A DNA stretch of 64,000 nucleotides, from contig JAYKKM010000415.1 in assembly GCA_035772405.1 (NCBI GenBank), forward strand, positions 1,898,501 to 1,962,500, written 5' to 3'. This document shows, in pieces, positions 55,683-64,000 of the stretch (position 1 is its first letter; each line of letters begins with the position of its first letter). Origin of the DNA: Chrysogorgia sp. JL179-B06 (lineage: Eukaryota > Cnidaria > Anthozoa > Scleralcyonacea > Chrysogorgiidae). The translations under genes were made by a program, and so were the position numbers. The notes under the pieces are model-generated. The model was not told the DNA's origin. It did no database searches and saw only the letters and a list, made by a program, of their open reading frames with translations.

Positions 55683-56350
55683 GCACACTAGAGCTATCTG
55701 CTTAGCAAAACTTCATTCGTGACCGATGGCGTAAGGCGTTAAGCTATGGCGTTGCCGTCGCGAGGACGAAATTGCTCGTCTATCATGTCTCGCGACGACA
55801 ACGCAGACTCCCGCAATCGTTGCCGAAATTCCAATGGTTTGAACTTTCGGCAACGATTGCGGGAGTCTTTGCGTTGTCGTCGCGAGACATGATAGACGAG
55901 CAATTTCGTCCTCGCGACGGCAACGCCATGATTTTATTGCCATTGCGTTACCGTCGCGAGCAAAATATTGCCCGTGTATCCGTAGCTTTAGCTCCAGTGT
56001 GCGGGGCAGTTTCGTAAGCATTTTGTCACTCGTGCCGTATTTCACAAATATTCAACATGTTGGATAATTTTTGTCACGAATGACAATTTCCCCTGGTGTG
56101 CGGGGAAGTGAAAGCAGCAAGCTTACAACTTACGCATGCCTATTGCCGGAAAGTTGTAAGCTTGCTGCTTTCACTTCCCCGCACACTAGGGGAAATTGTC
56201 ATTCGTGACAAAAATTATCCAACATGTTGAATATTTGTGAAAACGGCACGAGTGACAAAATGCTTACGAAACTGCCCCGCACACTGGAGCTAACGTCTCA
56301 CGCCATCGGTCACGAATGAAGTTTTGCTAAGCAGATAGCTCTAGTGTGCA
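55683..56350. repeat. Nested triple foldback element
   Basis: Outer arms of about 50 bp: gcacactagagctatctgct (55683) through cgaccgatggcg-like sequence, and the complement from about 56300 to 56350. Inside are two further near-perfect palindromes: 55746-55930 (arms gttgccgtcgcgaggacgaa and complement, centre near 55838) and 55989-56292 (arms agctccagtgtgcggggcag and complement, centre near 56140). All three share a gcacact(a/g)gagct-like end. No ORF of transposase type. Confidence 0.9.
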
Positions 56351-56699
56351 CCGTCGACAATGACTTACCATAATAATGTTCTTAACAGTTGACCACGAAT
56401 TTTGTTTTATTCCAAATGGCATCCGCGCTTGAAAGCTGGTCCAAGTGTTGAATTGCGTGTTGTTTAACTACGTACGTAAAATGAACAGCTTTCCGTTGTT
56501 TATAGCAAATCGAAATGCGTCCGAGGAAGAAGGCGTAAACAAGGTAATACCGTGAGTGCTGCCTTGCTGACTGACAGTGGATAAAAGCGGAAATGATTTT
56601 TAGTTTATGTCATGCAAAATAATTAGCATACGACAAGGATGGAATATAAATAAAATTCATACAGACCTCTTATGACAGCAATTTAAATATTCCTTTATG

Positions 56700-56800
56700 T
56701 AATATTTAAAACACGAGAAGCAGTGTTTTATCAGATTTAAAACACGAGGGCCAGCCCGAGTGTTTTAGATCTGATAAAACACGCACTATACGAGTGTTTT
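56700..56800. repeat. Inverted cgtgttttaaatctgataaaaca motif
   Basis: gtgttttatcagatttaaaa, then cacgagggccagcccgagtg and ttttagatctgataaaacac form an imperfect inverted repeat. The same words occur at 27030-27060 in an oxidase-1 intron. Confidence 0.7.
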
Positions 56801-57060
56801 GAATAGCTTCAAAAACGATTGTCATAGTGATGATAATAAAATTAAATATATGACGTCCATGGTGGGGTATAACTCAAAAAGTTAGCATCCATGGTCGGTT
56901 GATCTATTCATGCTCCAGGCGTGACGGCCTGTATGGATGATTTTATAGCGCAGAACAAAACAAAAGTTTGATGTGGTAACGATGTGCAAATATATTTCGG
57001 CTTCAACAGATTCTTCTAAGAGGTGTTGAGATATTTTGCTGTGTTTCTAAAAGGCACAAC

Positions 57061-57336
57061 ATGCTGCGGCCTTCGAAAAGAAAGTTTCGAGAAGCGAGAA
57101 GTGCGGAGGGGGAGAAAAAGTTATTGGCTGAAAGTGTTCCTAAATCTACGCGAGATACGATGCCATATGGTGAGCAACGAGAAAATGCGATGTTTGATTT
57201 TGATGTTGCTGATGATATTCTGAGTAATATTCCTATGCAAGATGTTGAACAACGAGGAAATGAAGCGAGTTTTGTATCTCGTAATTTCTCGAGTTGTGTG
57301 TTTAACAATTGTTCATTTAATTTTGGAGCTGAGTGA
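57061..57336 (+). CDS. Hypothetical small protein, 91 aa
   Basis: ATG MLRPSKRKFREARSAEGEKK to a stop at 57334; no splice site is needed. The N-terminus is highly charged (KRKFREARSAEGEKKLLAES). The middle is acidic (FDFDVADDILSNIP). The C-terminus is Asn/Cys/Phe-rich (FNNCSFNFGAE). The pairing of an EKKxLAESVPKSTR-like start with an NNCSFNF-like end recalls, from memory, the two ends of proteins carrying the Crypton-related DUF3504 domain, but that central domain is missing. It could be an internally deleted transposon-related gene, a real small gene, or chance. Its composition differs from the AT-rich surroundings. Confidence 0.4.
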   Translation: MLRPSKRKFREARSAEGEKKLLAESVPKSTRDTMPYGEQRENAMFDFDVADDILSNIPMQDVEQRGNEASFVSRNFSSCVFNNCSFNFGAE

Positions 57337-58510
57337 TATTTTGTGTATTGTAGGAGAACTTTGTTATAAGGCTTGTTTATTATATGAAAACTCTTGTAAT
57401 TGCTAGTGCAGTTTGCTGTATTTCATATAGTTCATCACATTTTGTTGAGTATTAAAATGTCTGTTATGGTGTGGTTGGCTGTATTCAGTCTTAAATGTTC
57501 TATTTAATTTTTGATTTGCTAATTAGGATGACAATTTTATATAAAATGCCATGTTCATTAGTATTCTATATATAGATAATACTAATGAGGTCAAACTACA
57601 ATCAGCCCCGCTTCCCCCTGGGACCGATTTCAAAGTCCGCCCCCGGGCTTTCAAGAATGACGTGAGCGATTGGCCAGTTTGTTAATTCAAGAAATTATTA
57701 ATGAGTTTTTGAAGTGCACTAAATTAGCCTTTATGGCCTCATTTGTGTGTCAATTCAAAATAATTTTTACTTCCTAACAAGGTTGTAAAGGTTAATTTAT
57801 ATGCGCATAAAAGAATATTTAAAATGGTAGCCATTATGGTTTATAGTGGAGTGGCTAATGGCTTTTCTAGCTTAAAACATATAAGCCCAACTTGTGTTTA
57901 CACGCAATTTTCAAACCAATCATATTGGGTCTATATATTTCGTGTGTAAACGAAAACTTGGGACGGGGCCGGATTATAGTAAACTATTACTGCGCATGTT
58001 CGAAAATTAAAAGGAGATATATATGCTTGCGCCTCAAGGCAGAATATGAAGTACCAAAGCGCAAACGCACGCTAGCAAGCGAACTCTAGGCCGACGAGAT
58101 AAACGCTCAGCACGAAGTACATTCAAGCGAAATTCTCACGCTTATAATCCAAAGGAAGCTAACGAAATGTCAGACCCAATCGAGGTACACGAAGATATAA
58201 GGATACGCGAAGATTCGGCGAGAAAGAACAGCTCAGACCAGAGTTTCAGCGAACAGATGCCATGGAACCATGGCAAATAAAGCTTTTGCGAAATAACAAA
58301 ACAAGAGCTCTACAAAATTGAAAATTCCCTATGAAAAATTAATTCCTATGGTTCAGACACTCGGAAGAGTCAGTGCGCCATCATCCTCAGTCTCATCCCA
58401 AGTTGCCCAATTGGAACAGCTAGGAGAACCGAGTCACAACCAAGCAAAGACAAAGGTCTAGCGCATCCGCGACAAGCCATACAACAGGAACTCCCCGAGG
58501 TTTCGCGCAA
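57337..58510. other. Intergenic sequence left of duplication copy B
   Basis: AT-rich to about 57980, then more balanced. From about 58080 to 58568 short plus-strand stretches look coding-like (MSDPIEVHEDIRIREDSARK; later [19 protein letters not shown] directly before a consensus donor gg|gtaagt at 58568), but stops lie between them. The sequence up to 58576 was fused to the esterase copy by the duplication and now supplies its last codons on the other strand. Confidence 0.4.
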
Positions 58511-61500
58511 CTATGGGTGATGGCCCATCATCGGACGATGAAAACGCTTGGTTTGCTGCAGAACATGGGTAAGTCTGACACTTGTTGTTTGCTTGGTGAA
58601 TCCCTGAGGATCTTTCCAGAAATCACAATACGTTTCTCGTAATCTCTCCTTAATAATAATACGTGAGAGGCTTTCCATGTCGATATATTCTCTGTTAGAA
58701 TAAGAAAATTTTGGCCACTTGGGTAAACTGTCGATGTTATTCAGATAAACAGGTAACTTGGTTATTCCCAAATTAGGATCACTATAAAGAAATATTTTAA
58801 AACATAAACCAATAATATAAACCGTAAATTCTTGCTTAAATACATGCAACATACCCATTTTTTGCAAAGTTTGTCCAGTATAGAATCATCCGCATAGAAA
58901 GGATTTGATCTTCAACGGGGTATTCCTTATTGTTGATGGGTAGGCCAAACGTTGACTAAATTTTAATAAAATTAGAAAAGAATAATTAATGTTTTAATAC
59001 AAAACTGTACATTGTACAATCAATCATTAATTCATGCCTGAATGAAAATATGACTGTTGTGTATTTTAACCATTATATTTTGCGAACCTAATTAGGTCAA
59101 ACACACAATTTTTGACATGCTACTTATCTCCTGATATTTTTGCGTCATCAGCAGACCAGGTTTATACTGCTCGCCTTATAAGTCATGGTCATGATTTTCT
59201 GGGGTTTTATTTCCTAATTGTAAAGGTAATATGGCGACCTATACCTTATGTATTATACTGAGAAATCTAATAAGCGTGAGCTTTAGTCTTGAAGTTACAA
59301 TTTGTAGAGAAAATGTCCTACCCGTGTGTCGAGGCCATGCGCGGCAAATCCAAACGCTCCATTGGGATACAAATATTGCAGAATTACTTGTGTGGCATAA
59401 GAGTATTGGTAAAGATAAGTATTCGTGGAATCCAAGATCTTTGATCTAACAATTGCTTCGTTCACTGTATCGCAAAGAAAATTAATGTCTGAACTAAATG
59501 CCACTGTTGGTTTTAAAGCCTCTATAAATGAAGGAGTACAGGTGGGTTGGTACAATTTTAAGGCTTCGTTGTAAACAGCTTCAGTGAAATTCTCCTTTAA
59601 CAATTGTTTTAATGCTTTTTCCAAACGTTCTTGAAATATCTTGGTCAGAAAACCAATGTTTCTAGAATTTTCAAGCAATAATTGTTCCTCAAGGAACGCT
59701 TCATCTTTCATTACTCCAAGGATTACACTATTCTTTTTAACTATCGCATCATTCCAAAGATTCTTTGGATCATCAATTAGGAAATCACCATCAATGGAGG
59801 GAGGCATCCATATAGACTTTAAAACAAACGGCTTTGACTGGTAAATTCTCTCTAAGTCATGAACAGTAACATTGTTCCTCAAGCATTCCAACAAGTGCTC
59901 ATTGTCTATGCAGTTTACGTTTTTGAGAAATAAACGCAACGCTTCCTTTGCCAAAATCTTTGTTGTTGTTGCCCATGGCATTGTAATTGATCCACTTTGT
60001 AGAATAGCTCTGTCAAAGTAAGGCCAACTTTTCCTGGAAACAGTGTGCGCTGAGACACTTGCTCCACCCGAACTCTCGCCAAATATCGTGATGGATTGTG
60101 GGTTCCCACCAAAACTATCGATGTTTTCTTTCACCCACTTCATAGCTAAACGCTGATCAAATAAACCAAAGTTTCCTAGAGATGAAATGGAAATTATATT
60201 TATATAATTTTCACAACGAATATAGACATTCTTGGATTTTCTATCCAACATAATCATATCAAGGTCTGCATGCAAATCTAAAATATTTTCATTAAAGAAA
60301 TACCTAATGGTTTCCGTGTTTGGATACTGTGATCCAAACACGCGGGAAGTTACGAGACTGGAGAAAAGCGTAAACAAATACGAGCCGCTAGGCGAGTGTT
60401 TTTTAGCTTTTCGAAAGTCGAGCAACTTCCCAAGTGTTTGGATAACAGTATCCAAACACGGAAAAACCATTAGGTATTTATTTTATAAAATAATACAAGA
60501 GAACGAGCAGAAAAACTTAAGGACATTTTTGGCGGGAAATTTCCGTGTTTGGATGGCCTGATCCAAACACGGGTATTGACCAATCAGAGCCTGCGTAGCA
60601 TACATGTTATTTTATAATAATATTTACTCTAATCAATGCACCTTTAATGCGGTCATCTCCAGTTGACAAAAATCCAAGTGCAGACAATCTATAGTTAATG
60701 GTGACCAGAATAATGTCACCTGCTGCAACAAAATTATTTCCAAGGTATATAGCTGAGCTACCACTTTGAAATGAACCTCCGTGAATCCAAATCTGGGAAA
60801 TAAAATAATATAGACATAATATAGAGCTGGGAAATAAATAATATGTACTATATAGAGAGAGACAGCTAGAGAAAGAAACATTATACTACATAAATAATAA
60901 TAATAATATGGGAAATAAATAATATATACTATATAGAGAGAGGCAGCTAGAGAAAGAAACATTATACTACATATATAGAGCTGGGAAATAAATAATATGT
61001 ACTATATAGAGAGAGGCAGCTAGAGAAAGAAACATTATACTACGTAAATAATAATAATAATATGGGAAATAAATAATATGTACTATATAGAGAGAGACAG
61101 CTAGAGAAAGAAACATTATGCTACATATATAGAGGTGGGAAATAAATAATATGTACTATATAGAGAGAGGCAGCTAGAGAAAGAAACATTATACTACGTA
61201 AATAATAATAATAATATGGGAAATAAATAATATATACTATATTGAGAGAGACAGCTAGAGAAAGAAACATTATACTACATATATAGAGCTGGGAAATAAA
61301 TAATATGTACTATATAGAGAGAGGCAGCTAGAGAAAGAAACATTATACTACGTAAATAATAATAATAATATGGGAAATAAATAATATGTACTATATAGAG
61401 AGAGGCAGCTAGAGAAAGAAACATTATACTACATATATAGAGCTGGGAAATAAATAATATGTACTATATAGAGAGAGACAGCTAGAGAAAGAAACATTAT

Positions 61501-62673
61501 ACTACATATATAGAGCTGGGAAATAAATAATATGTACTATATAGAGAGAGGCAGCTAGAGAAATAAATATTATACTACGTAAATAATAATAATATGGGAA
61601 ATAAATAATATATACTATATAGGGAAATAATCATTTGGTACTAAATTAAGATAATTAACCCAAGTAACAAATTCAGCCTACCATAACAGATGTGTTTCGT
61701 GTTCGAGGATAAGGTGTCCAAATATTCAAGATTAAACAATCTTCAGTTTTTTCAATATGTGAGCTACCTTGCTGCCAGCACCAAGCAGAACGAGTGTCAT
61801 CTAACGTTTCTACAAACAAATAAATTCATTCGTAGCTAGACAAATAATTATCTAGAATTACAATAGAACATTATATTGTCTTTATAGATACAACTTTCTA
61901 TTTCTATACAGCTTTTTATTGCAAGCTTTCTAGCAATCCTACTTTTCCTATTTTTTATTAAGAATGCCTTTTATTTTTCAACAGAACACTTTTGTATATT
62001 TCCTTTATGAAAAAATGGAGTTAAATTGTATTTTGGGGGTACTGTAATTTCACATTAATGACGACAATTTCCTACTTTTCCTAAAATTTTAATCCCACTT
62101 TATCCTACTTTTTTACATAAACCAGAAAGCCTGGCATTACATCAAGTGTGAGTTAAAATATATTACGGGAGTCACACTGCTCTATATACATGTATCTTAC
62201 TTTAGTAAGCAATGAAAATAGTTTATCAAATAAATCATGGACTAAAAAACAACAGTAACGATTAATGATTGTTTTTATTTATGAGTTTACCGTTCCATGG
62301 CATCTTCGGTTGTGGTTTCGCAAATCTCAGCTTCCCAACAGGAGGTTCAGCGTATGGGATATTCAAGAATTTTTGAACATACTTTCCTGTTATCGTTGAT
62401 GGTTCAATGACGCCTTGGACTTTGCCGCTTTTGGTTGTGATCACTGATTAAGAAAATAAAGGTTAATACAATAATAATCAGTTTAGTATTCAATATTACA
62501 TAGAAATATTTTAATTCACATAGATTTCGAGGTTTTATAAATTTTTAAGAAATGAAATTATCATCTGAATTTATACGAAACACAATCACTTTGTGAAGTT
62601 AAAACATACCTTCTGTTTTTATAGCTGCAATTTCACAGACAATTGTCGCTATCATGAGTAACACGAGTGTCAT
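58511..62673 (-). CDS. Cholinesterase-like carboxylesterase, copy B (chimeric C-terminus)
   Basis: Duplicate of copy A. Exons 5' to 3': 62610-62673, 62291-62443, 61682-61809, 60642-60792, 59322-60175, 58855-58955, 58511-58781; 573 aa, open throughout. Catalytic Ser, Glu and His are all kept. In the 285-residue main exon I count six substitutions against copy A (for example CIDNE for CTDNE, LERIYQ for LEIIYQ). Exon 3 differs more ([14 protein letters not shown] for [14 protein letters not shown], and RSAW for RSTW). After TTSV in the last exon, the homology ends and the frame continues [20 protein letters not shown] to a stop, so the hydrophobic GPI-like tail is gone. If expressed it should be secreted rather than anchored (inference). 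The 3' UTR and poly(A) signal of copy A are also absent, so correct 3' processing is uncertain. Confidence 0.9.
60299..60572. repeat. Foldback element with ccgtgtttggat hairpins, copy B
   Basis: Matches 44937-45210 with no change noticed, in intron 4 of esterase B. Confidence 0.85.
60793..61631. repeat. 73-bp minisatellite, about 11 copies (esterase B intron 3)
   Basis: Same unit as 45431-48475 but about 839 bp long. The cgtaaataataataat variant is relatively more frequent, alternating with the ordinary unit. The terminal unit at the 61600 end is the same in both arrays (tatatagggaaataatcatt). Confidence 0.95.
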
Positions 62674-64000
62674 TGGAAAGGCCTTTGAGACAGAACGATG
62701 TTGTGTTAATGTTAAGAAATTTCAGTTTTATGTTTGCAACACGTTAACTGATTAACAAAACGATTTAGGTATATTTCCAACAAATTATAACGTGTCTACT
62801 AACTAATATGATTTTTCCTGAGTTATATTTACAGCTTATACATGAGTAACAAGTTAATGAGTTACGAACATCAAGGTACAATTTCTTAAAATTGACAATG
62901 TGGTGAGGAAAATAGTGCCAGTGGTACTTTTTTAAAGTGTGTCATGAAAAGTTGCGCGTCCATTGCCCCACCCCAATTTTCTTTAAATAAAATGAACTAG
63001 AAGTACATTACGCAATAACCCCTCGCCCGCCTGGCCAACTAGACAACATTTTATATCCTCCTCCATCGAGATAGTTAATAAGGCCGTTTCGTCATAGATT
63101 TTTAACGTTCATCTCGGTCAATATTTAACCGATTTCAATTCAGAAAACAGATTTATAATTATCGAGTCTAAATACATAACATACGGTCTATTATATAATA
63201 CGCGAACGTGCATACCCTTCGTAAAAACCTGTTTGTGTAGAAATTAATCGGCCATATATTTGTGAATCTGGACAAAATTATGTGGACAACGCAAAACATA
63301 CAACGTTAATAACCTGCTTTCTTTTTATTGCCCAATTTGTGCCCAAATTAAACGTTCCTTCCCCTTTCCCCACGTCAATGTTGTGTTATTCCACGATAAA
63401 CAAAAACAAATGCTTGGTTTTTGCACGTGTAGATTCACCAACATTGCCTAGGGGGAGGGGCAGTAGCGTCGAGAGGGGGGGGGGGTAGGCGGGGTAATTA
63501 CCCCGGGGCCCGGGCCAAGAAGGGGCCCGCAAAAAATTCGGTCCATGAAGATATCATATATTATATTAAAACTTGCTGCAGGGAGGAAAACCTTGATAAG
63601 TTGATCATTGCTGGGAAACTTTCTGGTCCTGGCTAAGGCGTAGTATTCGTAATAATAATATGGTATTTTGTCAAAACTAACGGAGTTACGGGTCATAAAA
63701 TTTACGTCAACGGAAATATTTTGTAGCTGTTCATTTCTACAGGCCAAAACTTTCAGCTTTCTGATAAGCTTACTTTTAGTTGGACTTAACGTTGAATCAT
63801 ATTAACACAACTCACTGGATTAGCGTCAAGCTTAATTCTCAAATGTTCAAATTTCAAGATTGCCGCATTCACGCGTCGATACAGACAAACAACTGAAACA
63901 AGGGAGCCATCAACAATTCCATCACTAGGTTGTTCTTTGAATTTAAGATACGTTTTAAGTTTTTGAGATTCAACTATACAAAATTAAAAAATCAACTAGG
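62674..64000. other. Region upstream of esterase B
   Basis: Counterpart of 49517-50588, holding the putative esterase B promoter, a GGCCGTT-family repeat (63082-63253) and the start of the GC-rich element (63440-63535). At 63540-63807 is sequence not present at the matching place in copy A. Homology resumes with aactcactggattagcgtca. No exon was seen. Confidence 0.55.
63082..63253. repeat. GGCCGTT...AATCGGCC interspersed repeat, copy B
   Basis: Duplicate of 49925-50096 with one or two point differences (ccgatttcaatt for ccgattccaatt). Confidence 0.75.

Larger units (their letters stand above)
58577..64000. repeat. Segmental duplication, copy B (continues off the window)
   Basis: Direct copy of 43215-50588. 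The left breakpoint is inside the last coding exon of the esterase. Differences are scattered point changes, a contracted minisatellite, and a 268-bp extra block at about 63540-63807. Confidence 0.95.

Noticed and set aside
55713..56045. ORFs of 81 and 110 codons with matching peptides on opposite strands
   Set aside because: Both arise from the palindrome at 55746-55930, which reads similarly on both strands.

Overview
The window is animal nuclear DNA. Genes are split into many short exons with GT/AG introns, and AT-rich non-coding DNA is packed with minisatellites, foldback (MITE-like) elements and 5'-truncated non-LTR retrotransposons. Several signs point to an early-branching metazoan, most likely an anthozoan-like cnidarian: a CR1/L2-type LINE carrying a 2A-like motif, the AGTTTATATGGAGG/GGCTAGCCC repeat, and a foldback repeat with arms reading AAACCTCATCCAATAATTG. 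The repeat argument rests on memory, and I cannot name a species.

Layout, left to right. 620-8033 (+): MCCC2, the beta subunit of methylcrotonoyl-CoA carboxylase. Its 5' exon(s) lie off the window, and two introns are filled by minisatellites (17 bp and 29 bp units). 9046-23288 (-): a 25-exon secreted ADAMTS-type metalloprotease, convergent with MCCC2. Its C-terminus carries extra thrombospondin repeats, a cysteine-rich WSC/apple-like module and two fibronectin type II modules. 25356-29157 and 30276-33555 (+): two tandem D-amino-acid/D-aspartate oxidase genes with the same 10-exon structure. 33747-35396 (+): POLR2K, encoding the 58-aa RNA polymerase subunit RPABC4. 35776-37661 (-): GHITM/TMBIM5, a mitochondrial inner-membrane protein. 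38261-41326 (-): an SLC46-family transporter with a LINE fragment in one intron.

43152-64000 is a segmental duplication. A seven-exon cholinesterase-like carboxylesterase (43152-49516, -) and its downstream DNA are repeated as a second copy (58511-62673, -) at about 98% protein identity in the main exon. The second copy starts inside the last exon, so its hydrophobic, GPI-like C-terminal tail is replaced by unrelated sequence. A 73-bp minisatellite in intron 3 has about 41 units in one copy and about 11 in the other. Between the copies lie a CR1/L2-type LINE (50994-54591) inserted into another repeat, a nested foldback cluster (55683-56350) and a small unexplained ORF (57061-57336).

The genes do not form one pathway: they are mitochondrial metabolism (MCCC2, GHITM), D-amino-acid oxidation, transcription, transport and extracellular enzymes. 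Exon boundaries were placed by hand from splice signals and reading phase. Every model closes in frame and all phases agree.
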